Positions 45,867 to 57,566 of a stretch of DNA of 64,000 nt are shown piece by piece; position 1 is the first letter of the stretch; the number at the start of each line of letters is the position of its first letter. The notes under the pieces were generated by a model. The model saw nothing but the letters and a program-made list of their open reading frames with translations. It was not told the origin of the DNA and ran no database searches. Source of the stretch: Panicum virgatum (lineage: Eukaryota; Streptophyta; Magnoliopsida; Poales; Poaceae). Made by a program: the position numbers and the translations under genes. Location: assembly GCF_016808335.1 (NCBI RefSeq), contig NC_053138.1, positions 55,954,951-56,018,950 on the forward strand, given 5' to 3'.

Positions 45867-46697
45867 CACTCTGTTCCCTTCCTTTGCTAGCATCGTTTGT
45901 TTTCCTTTCTTTCGCCGCTTAGCAATTTGTCAGCTTCCAGTTTTGCCCTTTGGCTAAAATCACTCGGGTGCAGATGCACTCTTTGGCCTAGTAGCCCGAC
46001 GCCTTCAGTGGTTCAGCCCCCCGACTCATGTGACGCGAACTCATTCGCGCGAAAGAAGCAAGCAGCTGGCACAGTCACAATTCTTCAATCGCTGCACCTC
46101 AAGCCGTCAACCGAAAAAGTTTTGTTTCTGAAAAGCTTGTTCCCTTTGAACGGCTTTGATTTCATGAGTTTGTATTGCTTGTTCCCGCCTCGATTTTGAT
46201 ACCTGTGGAGGCGATGGAGAAGGCGAGGTGAGAAGCCACCGCGAGCTGAGCCCCCACTGCCTTCTTTTGCTCCAAGCGATGAGCTGCTTTCCCCTTCCGT
46301 TGCTTCAGCACAACGTCAACAAGGGCAAGGGTGAGAAAAAGCAAGAGCGGCCAGCAGGGCTGGCGTCCCTGGCGGCCGCCTTGTTCCCCTCCACCGTCTC
46401 CATGGGCGCGCACTCCAACCTGTTCTTGTCAACGGCATCGCGGCCGTCGGCACCAGCCTATGCCTGTCCGAGGACTCGAGCACCGCGGCGCGGGCTGCGG
46501 CGAGCAAGTCGGCGGGCTCAAACATTGGGCTAGGCTACGGCGAGCAAGTCGTCGGGCTCAAACATCGGCTACTTGTTCAACGAGTGCACCTGGGTGCAGA
46601 GTAGTTTTGGCCGGAGAGTAAAATTGGAAGCTGGCAAATTGCTGATCAGGAAAAGAAAGGAAAACAGAGGATGTCAGGGACGGAAGGGAACGGAGTG
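45867..46697. mobile_element. Pack-MULE-like element (right arm)
   Basis: Inverted counterpart of 24860-25691, with the same 130-bp termini and GC-rich cargo. A GCGAGCAAGTCGnCGGGCTC segment near 46500-46560 is duplicated in tandem. Confidence 0.5.
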
Positions 46698-47135
46698 CTA
46701 TATATATCTGTGACCTTGTGATCTTTTGATGCTAAATATCTAAAGAGAAATCTTTTTTATGGTAAATAGCTAAAGATTAGTTCTTTTAGTGGTATGAATC
46801 CAATTTTCCCTTTATTCAATAAATATTTATGGACCTTTTGACCAGCCATCCATGGATGTACAATTTAATTGTTCATCCCAAGGAACTAAAAACTCATTAA
46901 TCACTAGCAAATATGGCCATGCGTTGTCACCAGCAAAATTATACAGATACATTGATCAGCCATATAAACAATTGTGCTACTTCCACAAGCAGCTGGGGGA
47001 TGAAAACTTTGATTGACAGTAATAGAGCATTAATAAAGTATGTTTTCAATATTTGTATATTTGTTAATATCTTCGGCACCATCATAACAAGATAAACCAT
47101 GTGTTACATGTCACGCAACATTATTCATACTATAT

Positions 47136-48546
47136 TGTAGAGAAAATGGCATCTCATGTCATATTTCAATATAATATTTTGGCGATTGATGACACACACA
47201 ACACTTGGACTAATATATGTGTTAAGATGATCATTATCAGGCTTATAGGTCCAAGAGATGAAAAGATACAAAACCCCGAAGAAATCAGGTCGAAAGGACC
47301 AAGACAGAGGTAATTTGCACTCACCGGTTAAACCGACGTGAGGCAAATTCCATACACCGGTGCAATGAGTTCAGAGAAGACTCAGTCAGCAGAGTACACC
47401 GGTTGAACCGACGCTAAAGAAAATATATACGTCGGTGCATCGGCAGATGAAGACCAAGGAAAACACATACACCGGTTGAACCTTTGATGCACCGGCCAAT
47501 TACATCGGTTCAGTTGTCCAGAGAGTCAGTTTTTCCTGAGACATGAAGAAATTACACTCATCGGTTAAACCGACGATAATATTACATTCACCGATCAATT
47601 GCGTCGGTTGATTAAGGTAGCCGTTGAAGTATAACGGCTAGTTTGGAAAAATGTGTTCACCGGTTAAACCGGTGATGGCACAAAGTAAATCATCGGTTTA
47701 ACCGGTGTTCACGCTTTTTGTCAGCCACTTTTCAAACGGCTCTTTAGGGGTGTGTGGGCTATATATACCCCCCAAGGCCGGTTGCCACATATGGTTGGAA
47801 GCCTCAAGAGCTGAAGAAAGTGCTGCCCAAGCAAAGATCCATCACCAACCATCATAGAAGTGCTTAGTGCTATATCTAGCTTGTGAGAAGCTTTGAGAGA
47901 GTGCTTTGAGCACTTGTATAGGCTTAGTTCTTGAGAGAGCTGGCTTAAGAGAAGTCTTGCCGAGGCAAGCAAAGCATTCCCGTCGACGACCCTCCGACTT
48001 GGTGTGGAGCGGTGCCAACACTTTGTATGGGGGAAGAGGAGACCCCCTCCTTGGTGGAGAAGCTCCGTAGTGGATTTCAGCCGGGTGACTGAGAGAGACG
48101 GTGGTGGTGCACGAGACTCGGTGTCTTGTGGGCACTTGCCTCTGCTTGCCGGTGCGTCTTTGGTGGCCTAGTGCAAGACGGTGATCGGAAGAGCCTCGGT
48201 GTCCTGTGGACGTAGGCGTTTGAGCCGAACCATGTTATATGACCGTGTCTACTCGGGAGTTTGCATCCCTCTTGCCCTTACTACTTTATTTACCGTATTA
48301 CGTTTCCGCATTTACTCTATCTTGTGTGCCTTTACTTTCCTAGTTAGTTTGATTAGGATTGGCTATATGTTGCAAGTCTTTTGGGGTAAGTAGAGAGTAG
48401 AATAGATAATCCTTAGTCATAACTAGCATATATAAGACGTGTTAGGTTTATCTTATGTAAGTAGTTTGAGCCCTAGGTTAGAAAGCGAATTAGCGACCCT
48501 ATTCACCCCTCCCCCTCTAGGGTCGGACACCCCGGCGATCCTTACA
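47136..48546 (+). repeat. 5' LTR of the gag-only element
   Basis: 1411 bp. It has a cluster of ACCGGTTAAACCGACG-type motifs (about 47320-47710) and a TATATATA box at 47760-47767. Confidence 0.95.
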
Positions 48547-48548
48547 AT

Positions 48549-48561
48549 TGGTATTAGAGCT
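48549..48561 (+). other. Primer binding site, variant
   Basis: TGGTATTAGAGCT lies two bases after the LTR. It differs from the standard tRNA-Met site by one C-to-T change. Confidence 0.8.
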
Positions 48562-48657
48562 TGGTTTCACACATCTTACGAGGATTAGCCAATTTCATTG
48601 CTAAATTTGTGAGAAAGCTCGTAGGAGACCCGTCGACTTCACCGTCGAGTGAGTATC

Positions 48658-50571
48658 ATGTCCGGGGAAGGGATGAATACCGATAGGGCTCCGTTTTTCG
48701 ATGGCACGGGTTTTCCTCGATGGAAAGTGCTCATGCAAGCAGATCTCCAAGCCCGTGGGCTTGATGTTTGGCGTGTCACTGAATTAGGCAAGAAAAATGA
48801 GAATAAGGCCGAGAGATAATATGATGCCATTGCAAAATCAATTCTATTGTCTTCTCTATGTGATAGTGTGTTTAATCGTGTATTTGCTAATGAAAATGCT
48901 CATAAGCTATAGAAGCAAATTGTCGAGAATCATGAGGGCACAAAGGATGTTGCAAATCAAAAATATCATATTCTCGGCAAGGAGCTTAGTAGCTTTAAGT
49001 AACTTCCCAATGAAAATGCTCATGACATGTATTCACGATTAAATACTCTTGTCAATGAAATCAATGCCTTAGGTCTCAATCAACTTAAAGATGAAGAAAT
49101 CAACCGCAAGATTCTCCGAAGACTTTGCAAGCCCGATTATGACATCATCAACGCTCTCTTACAAAAAGAAGACTTGGTCAAGCTTACACCCAACCAAGTC
49201 ATCAATCAAATCATTACCCATGAGTATAATATGAGAATGACAAAGAAGGAGCAAGAGTCCACCTCTTCTTCAAGCCGCAAAAGTCTTGCCGCCAAGCATT
49301 CATGCAAATATCAACCAAGGCGACAAGACTCATCAAGCTCAAGTGAAGAAGAAGAAGAGGATGAGAGTGATGATGAATCAAGTTCAATCGATGAAGAATA
49401 TCCAAGGGCCGTGCTATACCATTACCGCAAGATTGCCGAGCATGTACATGAGCTCTATGAGCTTGGGTACAAAACTCTCATTAGAGGGAGTGCTGTTGGG
49501 ATGGAGAAGATAGCGAAGAAAAAGAACAAATCAAGATCTCAAGCTCTCTCCGCCATCTACAAGCCCAAGAAAAGTAGTGAAAGCTCAAGTCACAAGGAAA
49601 ATTCCAAGAGCTCCACCACCTATCACCCTCGGAGATCATCACCACCTCCCATGTATCTCATGGTACAAGGTAATAATGATGTAAGTGATGACTGCTACTC
49701 CAATGATGAATCCGATGTTGAAACTGATGAAATTAGTGAGATGATGACACTTCTTCATAATCAACAAGAACATCTCACTAAATAAAATAAAGAAATTAAA
49801 GCTCTCAAAGCTAAAGAAAAACTTCATGCTTCATTTGTCTCAAGATATGAGAACTTGCTAAACAAATTCAATTTATTAGACAATGAGCATGAAGAGCTTA
49901 AAATGAAATATGAGAGTCTTGAATCTAAAAGTGAATCATCATCGGATAAATCTTTTCCTTGCAATATTCCTTGTATAACACCTATCATCAAGGTAGATGC
50001 GTCTACCGCTTGTGATCTAACCCCTTGCAATGAGGATGTGACTGTAGAAACATGTGATGATCTCATTGCTAAGGAAAATAATGAGCTCAAACAAGAGGTA
50101 GAAAGACTAATGGCGGACTTGAGGCGGCTCAAAGGAAAGTACACTCAAGAGCAAGCCCAACATTCTCAAGATAACCCCCTTACGGGCGTGAAAAAGCTTG
50201 AGAAGAGAGAAACCGTGACTTGCTTCAAGTGTCACAAAGAAGGCCACAAGTCCTACCAATGCAAGAAAAAAGAGGGCAAAGAAAATGGCAAGCCCAAGAA
50301 TTTGAACAAGAGCAAGAAGGGACACAAGAAGGCTAAGGAGATCAAGAAAAACACATCTCCAAACTTGAAGGCGTCATACATGTACACCAAGCTCACCCAC
50401 AAATTCAAGCAAAAGAGCGACCGCTACATTCTCAAGAAGAAGGAAAATGGCAAGGTGGTTGCTCATGCCATGGGGTGGAGACATCAAGGATGGAACCGGC
50501 CTATTTGGGTGCCTAAGGAAATAATGAATATCATGGATGGCTCCCAAAGGGTTTGGGTTCCAAAGACTTAG
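48658..50571 (+). pseudogene. gag: Gag of the gag-only element, five pieces in one frame
   Basis: A single frame of 638 codons starts MSGEGMNTDRAPFFDG. It has the copia gag body (DMYSRLNTLVNEINALG; LLQKEDLVKLTPNQVI), Ser/Glu-rich acidic stretches, a coiled coil (about 49800-50150), an intact zinc knuckle CFKCHKEGHKSYQC at 50221-50262 and a basic tail ending WVPKT, as in the Sirevirus gag. Four in-frame stops cut it: TAA 48817, TAG 48910, TAA 49000 and TAA 49783. Each can be reached by one C-to-T or G-to-A change. There is no frameshift. Capsid and nucleic-acid-binding parts are otherwise complete, which suggests the product was under selection until recently. It overlaps nothing else; the stop at 50571 is followed by 1.3 kb of non-coding DNA. 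Confidence 0.88.
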
Positions 50572-51834
50572 AAGATGAGAGCGGTAAAGGGGGAATTTGG
50601 AGGCTTGGCAAGGTTTGGGATGCATGAGTAGGGATGCATCATGCAAAGTTGAATTAAAGCCAAGTTGTGGATTAAAGATTAGTGACCCAAATTCCCCTCC
50701 CCTACATATGAGGTAATGAGTAAGGTAAAAGGATGATCTCAATTTCATTTGATATCCTTCATGTATCATTGTAGCTCAATGCCTCTCTAGGAATGCATGA
50801 TCTTATCTTTACTATTGGTATCTTTCATTTGATATGGTTTCCTAGAAATTTCATATGGTAGGTTGTCTATGCTTTATCATATCCTGTTGCAACCTACATG
50901 AGCTTAATTGTTTCTCTCACATGGCATATGTCTTCCATAACATATCTTGCAATTTGATATCTCTCGTATTCGTGAAAAAAATGCTTTTGATATCAATTGC
51001 TTACCTATGGTGCCATGATTAACAAGTTACGAAGTTAAATCCCCATTATGTGAATTACAAGTGCATACATTTGTTTAAAGTGATTCAAACACTAATGCAC
51101 ATATTTATGGGGAGCTAACTCTATAACTTACGTTTGTGTGACTAATATGCTTTACAAGTGCTATTTGTTGTAGTCACCTAGAGCTATCTCCATGAGTTCA
51201 AATTTCTTTTGAACACTACCCCTACAAGTCACAATTGGCATCACAATTGGTGTTAAGATGAGAAGTGCCACAAGCTTTGAAAAAGGAGGAGCTTGTTCAA
51301 ACAAAGGGAGATATGCCAAATTTAGTGGGTATAACACTCTATCACTAGTAAATTTCTTTTGCTACTAATGCTCCTTGTTGCTAGTGGTTAAGAAGCTTTT
51401 AGGTGTTTGATGACAAAGGGGGAGAAATGTACCCTAAAAGCAAGCAAATAATTTGGAGTAAATAATGCCATTAGCAAGGGGGAGGAATGGAAAATGCAAT
51501 ACAAAAGGATGCATGGTGATAGGGGGGGGTACTTAGTCAATGTGGGGGAGAAGTGCAATTTGATAATCCCATGGACTAAGGTGCAAAAAATTTTCATTGC
51601 TCATATGGTTGAAACCACACAATTGTCTTACATTGGCGACAAGCCATTGTTTCACAATTGTTGTCAAGCCGGAAGTATTTCGTCCTATGGACTAATCAAA
51701 TGCCGGTAGCTTTTAAAATGAGCATTGAAATGTCATCCGAGCAAGCTAAGTAGTTTCTAACTTTTCAAATTGGTATCAATTTCATATTCTTGCAATTCAT
51801 CTTGATTGCTTTGGTTGTGTTGTCATCAATCACC
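50572..51834. other. Non-coding interior of the gag-only element
   Basis: No pol domain in any frame. AT-rich sequence with GGGGGAGAAATG-type purine runs (51415-51545). It ends with a 38-nt block (51815-51852, running into the LTR) identical to 15515-15552 of the Sirevirus. Confidence 0.75.
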
Positions 51835-51848
51835 AAAAAGGGGGAGAT
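51835..51848 (+). other. Polypurine tract
   Basis: AAAAAGGGGGAGAT abuts the 3' LTR. Confidence 0.9.
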
Positions 51849-53259
51849 TGTAGCGAAAATGGCCTCTCATGCCATATTTTAATATAATATTTTGGCGATT
51901 GATGACACACACAATACTTGGACTAATATATGTATTAAGATGATCATTATCAGGCTTATAGGTCCAAGGGATGAAAAGATACAAAACCCCGAAGAAATCA
52001 GGTCGAAAGGACCAAGACAGAGGTAATTTGCACTCACCGGTTAAACCAACATGAGGCAAATTCCATACACCGGTGCAATGAGTTCAGAGAAGACTCAGTC
52101 AGCAGAGTACACCGGTTGAACCGTCGCTAAAGAAAATATATACGTCGGTGCATCGGCAGATGAAGACCAAGGAAAACACATACACCGGTTGAACCGATGA
52201 TGCACCGGTCAATTACATCGGTTCAGTTGTCCAGAGAGTCAGTTTTTCCTGAGACGTGAAGAGTTACACTCACCGGTTAAACCGACGATAATATTACATT
52301 CACCGGTCAATTGCGTCAGTTGATTAAAGTAGTTGTTGAAGTATAACGGCTAGTTTGGAAAAAGGTGTTCACCGGTTAAACCGGTGATGACACAAAGTAA
52401 ATTATCGGTTTAACCGGTGTTCACGCTTTTTGTCAGCCACTTTTCAAACGGCTCTTTTGGGGTGTGTGGGCTATATATACCCCCCAAGGCCGGTTGTCAC
52501 TTATGGTTGGAAGCCTCAAGAGCTGAAGAAAGTGCTGCCCAAGCAAAGATCCATCACCAACCATCATAGAAGTGCTTAGTGCTATATCTAGCTTGTGAGA
52601 AGCTTTGAGAGAGTGCTTTGAGCACTTGTATAGGCTTAGTTCTTGAGAGAGCTGGCTTAAGAGAAGTCTTGCCGAGGCAAGCAAAGCATTCCCGTCGACG
52701 ACCCTCCGACTTGGTGTGGAGCGGTGCCAACACTTTGTATGGGGGAAGAGGAGACCCCCTCCTTGGTGGAGAACCTCCGTAGTGGATTTCGGCCGGGTGA
52801 CTGAGAGAGACGGTGGCGGTGCACGAGACTCGGTGTCTTGTGGGCACTTGCCTTTGCTTGCCGGTGCGTCTTTGGTGGCCTAGTGCAAGACGGTGATCGG
52901 AAGAGCCTCGGTGTCCTGTGGACGTAGGCGTTTGAGCCGAACCACGTTATATGACTGTGTCTACTCGGGAGTTTGCATCCCTCTTGCCCTTACTACTTTA
53001 TTTACCGTATTACGTTTCCGCATTTACTCTATCCTGCGTGCCTTTACTTTCCTATTTAGTTTGATTAGGATTGGCTATATGTTGCAAGTCTTTTGGGGTA
53101 AGTAGAGAGTAGAATAGATAAACCTTAGTCATAACTAGCATATGTAGGACGTGTTAGGTTTATCTTATGTAAGTAGTTTGAGCCCTAGGTTAGAAAGCGA
53201 ATTAGCGACCCTATTCACCCCCTCCCCCTCTAGGGTCGGACACCCCGGCGATCCTTACA
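51849..53259 (+). repeat. 3' LTR of the gag-only element
   Basis: 1411 bp, with a TATATATA box at 52472-52479. It is followed by the TATAT duplication. Confidence 0.95.
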
Positions 53260-53390
53260 TATATATAGCAGTAGTACGGCTCATGGCGAGTAGCTCACGC
53301 ATTCGATGACCACCGGAACAACCGCCGATGCCCCACAGCTAGAGGTATCCGAAATCCATCCATCTGCCTTCTGTTGTTCTAGGTAGTGAC

Positions 53391-53953
53391 ACATTTATCT
53401 ACGGTTCGGATTAGAGGATGTAGTGGGTCTGTATTCGCCCTCGTAACATGAATATATAATGAACGTAGGTTACTAACACTTAAAATCTATTTTACACACG
53501 TAAGAACCATCCAAATGTAAATACGAACGGGTACGGGACGTCAACATAAGGAATAACAATAGAATAAAGAAGGAGCTTGGTGTTAATGGTTTGACATCAG
53601 CTCTTAGATCATTGCTAAGAAAAAAACCAACTTCAAAGGGGGAGGTTCAGGCAGCAAGGGGAACAGGTCTGGCAAGAATGCTTGTCGGGGTGAAGAGTTT
53701 GATTTTTCAGATTATATGCCTGAAGTTGAGGAGCCTGATGATAGAGATGATGATACAGATTTAGAAGAGGAGCTGACACTCCTCGCAATTGAGTTGCATC
53801 TTCTATCTTGGCTGGGGGTGGGGGATACAGGACTAGATATTTCCAATGCTAAGAAGCAGCACTAGTTATTTTCAATACTGGGACTACATATTTGCAATAC
53901 TTACAAGTGCTTCTAATTTATTCGCATGCTTAGAAGTTTTTTTAATTTTACAG
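53391..53953 (+). other. Flank of the foldback structure, with an unrecognised acidic open stretch
   Basis: From about 53619 a frame of roughly 80 codons reads KKKTNFKGGGSGSKGN, then EEFDFSDYMPEVEEPDDRDD, then a Leu-rich stretch before a TAG near 53863. The glycine/lysine patch followed by an acidic tail looks like the C-terminus of a transposon or chromatin protein, but I cannot name it and see no start codon or upstream exon. It is probably a remnant of an older element beneath the later insertions. Confidence 0.3.
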
Positions 53954-56900
53954 TGTAACGACCTATTTTCAAAACTAGTTTAAAAGTCTCCAGTTAAATT
54001 TTTTTCCAAAACTTGAGCGTTTCTCTTTTATTTGAATTTATTCAAATTTGAAAATTCCTACAAAACTCCAATTCAAATCTCTTCTGAAATTGTGAAACAG
54101 TCCTATTTCACCTTTGGGCCAGCCTTCCCCTTTCTCCCTGCGCAGCCCATCTTTTCTTTTCTCCCTCCCGAGCCCGCAGCCCAACTTCGCCTTTCCCTCA
54201 ACGGCCCAGGCCGACCCATCTCCCCTGAAACCCGCCCTCCGCCCGCTTCTTTCCGCCTCCTGTGCACGAAGACGCCCCCAAGCCAGGTGCTAGCCGTCAT
54301 CTTCGTCATCCCGACTCGACGAAACGAGCGATGGGGCCCCCTTGCCCATACCATGGCAGATGCTCCCTATGGCTCGCGTCAGCAGAGGAATGGCGCCGTC
54401 ATCCTTTCCCTCTTATTTTACCGCATCACCAGCACCCTCTCTCTCCCGCGAGTCTTCATCCGTACCCGAGCGCACGTCGCAATGTCGTCGGATTCTCGAG
54501 TATTCCGGCGAACCGACATTGGAGCACCGCCTTTGCGCCCCTATAAATAGAAGTGAGCTCCGTGGATTTTCCCACACTAGCATCGCCAAACCAAGCCGGT
54601 CATCACCGCCATCACCTCCCATGCTCACTGCTATCCCAAAGCCTCTCCAAAGCCGCCGCCTTCGATTCGAGATCCAGCAGCCACCATTCTTCGATTGTGT
54701 GCAAGTTGAGCACCCCACTACTGTAATGAAGCTCCCTGACTGCCCAATTGAATCTTCCATGACTCCACCGAGCCCCTCCACGAGAGTCTCTCTCCGCCGC
54801 CACCCATTCGAGCTGCCGGCCACTATAGGAATCTCTCCGGCCTACCCAAACCCACTCAACACGTCCTCAACATCCTCAAGCACACCCCCTGCACCTTCTT
54901 TTGTCCCGAAAACCATCCCCACTCACCCACCCTATTCCTCACCCGAGAACTGTTATCTCCGGCCACCCCCGCACGGCCTCTCCGGTGAGCTGCCGACCGA
55001 CCCAGGCAGGCCCCCAGAAGTGCGCCATCATCCTCTACCCCGGCAGCCACCGCTCAACCCCGGCAGCGAACTCCACACGCCACCGGCGAGCACGCCGGCG
55101 AGGCGCCCCCGCAGACTCGCCGCGAGTTCACGGTGAACCAACCATTTTTCCTCTGTACCTCTGGTCCACTGGACCGAGTTCACGTGCGCCAGGGTAGCAG
55201 TCAACCGAGGGCCCACCTGTCATAGTTAGAAAGCCACTCCGGACCCGCTCCCCCACAGGAGTGGAGGTCCGGTGCCGCCACATATCCACTAGGACGGAAC
55301 ACAACCATGGACCCGGACCCTGCTCCCCACTAGGGTATAGGTCCGGAGCCTCCACGTGTCCCTGTGAGCACAACCGATGAGCCCATAGGTCCGAGCCGTC
55401 CGATCTAGATCCAACGGCTGTCGACCGTAGATGCCGGTCAGCCGTATAGGTCCTAGCCGTCCGATCCAGATCCAACGGCTGTCGACCGTAGATACCGATC
55501 AGTAGTGTAATTCTTACAAAAGAACCCCTCCGCTCCGGAGCCCCTGTATTTTTGCACCAAAGCCCTTAACTTTCCAAATAAATACAAAAGAACCCCCTTC
55601 CTTTTCAGGAAACCCCTTGGAATTTTACTGGGAAGCCCTCCGAAACTTATTTTATCGCCATTATACCCCTGGTCCTGGAATACTCTCTGGTTTCCCAATT
55701 TCCAGGACTCTCAACTTCTAAAGGCTATAACTTTCTCATCTTTTATCCAAATTCGATGATTCTTGATCCTGAATTTATCTAAAATCAAACCCTACCCAAC
55801 CATACCTAATTCTTCTGTTCCAGATTATACTCCAGATCTTGTTTATTTGTTTGTATTGTTTGATGAGCTTGTTCACGCCGTTAGTAACGACCGTTCGTCG
55901 CTTTACGAGTAGGATTAGACAACGAGGCTATCAACAATGACCCTGAAGACCCGGATTTCGAGGCAGGACCCGTCGACGAGCCCGAATGCAAGTCCTATCT
56001 ACTCCTTGATCATGCTGATCCCAAGTTTTGCAAATAATAAAATTGACCAACATAGAACCTGTTATTGCGTATTGTTTTGGGAAACAAAAGTAAAGCTGTT
56101 TTTGTGTCCGTTAGCTGCACCCAGTATTGATGAAGCCATCCCTTGACTTTTGTTTAACCCTATTCCTTGTTCAACCTAGGATCGTTCATCATTAGCTTTG
56201 CTAATAATGGACGTATATGCATTACGCTTAGGATTTAGCGCTACGCTTTTAAACAAATTATTTCAAAAGGATATTTCAGGCATTTGAATCTTTTTGGAAA
56301 AACTGTGTGCTTTGTGTGAGTCTTAATGGGTGTTGTGGTGCAAAATGTTTAAAAGAGAAAAAATGTTTTGGCGCCAGGGTAGACATGACTATGTACCTAC
56401 TTTGTACATACGTTAAGGAGAGTCTGCCCTAGCACATAAGGACTGTCGTTGTGGTTATCACCTAGCATAAAATAAGTGCAACCACACGTCCAGCTTAAGA
56501 CGGACTTAATCTCATACTCCCACGAGTATAGAGCCGCAATTCACCTGGTGGCTGGGAGCAGCAGACCCCAGGAGCGGACTCGGAACCTGTGTGGCGTACC
56601 GAAGTCTGGCCCGGGCATGGGACCTGTGTGGCATACCATATCGTAACCTTAAAGAATGTATCCTTACTAGCAGTATGCTAGTTTGGGCCCCTGGATGGTT
56701 CTGTAGGTGGTTGTGGGCAATATGCTGTGTGAGTACGGGATTGAGTTATACTTGATGGAACCCAAGTATATCGTGTGGGGAAAGTGTACAAACTCTGCAG
56801 AGATATAATCTATCTGGATAGCCATGCTTGCGGTCTCAGACATGCTATGGTGAAGTCACAATGATTAGTTTTAGCGTGAGTTCTTTCGTGTGTGTGAGTT

Positions 56901-57566
56901 TGGGAGTTTCTTGAGTTATGGCATTGATCTGTGTGGTGCTATAAAAATCAAGGGGACCCAGTGGATTGGGAATTTGCCGTGGCTTATGGGGAAAGACTCT
57001 AAGGGAGTCGAACCAGTAAGACAGGAACTGGCGGGATTGACGAGATCTCCCCAGGGCGCAAACCCTTGTCTATACAATTATCAAAGTGTTTTTACTCTTA
57101 TCATATTTCAAAAATAACATAGAGGATCTCACCACTTGCATCAAAAATCCTGCATTTCTGTAAAACTAAATCCTAAGCCTATCCTTGACCTATACCCTAT
57201 GCATCTAAATAACTTTCTTTTAAGGATAGGACTTGCTGAGTACTCTATGTACTCACCCCTCCCTATTATTTATTTTTCAGCGGGAGAAGAAGATTATGAC
57301 CTCGATGCCGAGAACGAAGCGTAGATAGGGTTTCTCTTACGCCCAAGCCGTTACCTGTGAACTTGGGTGACCACGTAGGAATTCTGCTGTGAAGCGGCCT
57401 GCGAGCCGTCGTGTATTGTTTGTATAAGACTCTGTTCTATGTATCGAAATCGTTATGTGGTGTCTATACCATTGTGTTATCACCAGAAATTGACCAAGAC
57501 TATTGACGGGCCTGGACTATTAACGGGCCGGTTCGGATTGTCCAAGGAAGTGGCGATTGCGGTCCA
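53954..57566 (+). repeat. Long gypsy-type LTR (solo or truncated), about 3.6 kb
   Basis: It starts TGTAACGACC, like the 3- to 4-kb LTRs of grass chromovirus (Tekay/Del-type) elements. It has a CTATAAATAG promoter at about 54541-54549 and the GCTGAGTACTCTATGTACTCAC stretch usual near the end of such LTRs (about 57234-57255). No matching right end or TACAG duplication was found; a later gypsy LTR starts at 57567 and probably interrupts it. Long open frames at 54032-55140 arise from C-rich composition. Confidence 0.55.
54542..54549 (+). promoter_or_regulatory. TATA box of the long LTR
   Basis: TATAAATA in CCCCTATAAATAGAAGTGAG, about 590 bp into the LTR. Confidence 0.6.

Larger units (their letters stand above)
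44990..47135. repeat. Right 2.3-kb inverted arm (its last 126 bp lie at 53265-53390)
   Basis: Inverted match to 24287-26602. The gag-only LTR element splits it at TATAT. Confidence 0.9.
47136..53259 (+). mobile_element. Gag-only LTR retrotransposon (TR-GAG type), Sirevirus-related
   Basis: Two LTRs of exactly 1411 bp (47136-48546; 51849-53259), TGTAG...CTTACA, with a perfect TATAT duplication (47131-47135; 53260-53264). The 3.3-kb interior holds a primer site, one gag and a long non-coding stretch. There is no protease, integrase or RT, so it could move only in trans. By eye the LTRs differ at about 40 sites (about 97% identity). LTR motifs, purine tract and 3' block match the Sirevirus at 4163-17234. 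The layout fits the non-autonomous class called TR-GAG. Confidence 0.92.
24287..53390. mobile_element. Giant foldback structure with 2.3-kb terminal inverted repeats
   Basis: The outermost bases are perfect inverted repeats (GTCACTACCTAGAACAACAG at the left, its complement ending at 53390), and ACA directly flanks both sides (24284-24286; 53391-53393). The arms are about 2.3 kb and roughly 95% alike by eye; the centre is 18.4 kb. Subtracting the later gag-only insertion, it spans about 23 kb. The near-CACTA terminus and 3-bp flank suggest a very large non-autonomous CACTA-like transposon, but the terminus has two extra bases before CACTA. A segmental inverted duplication is the alternative. 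No transposase frame was found inside. Confidence 0.6.

Noticed and set aside
54032..55136. Overlapping Pro/Ser-rich frames of 172 and 264 codons
   Set aside because: C-rich part of a long gypsy-type LTR. Several frames are open at once and no domain is seen.
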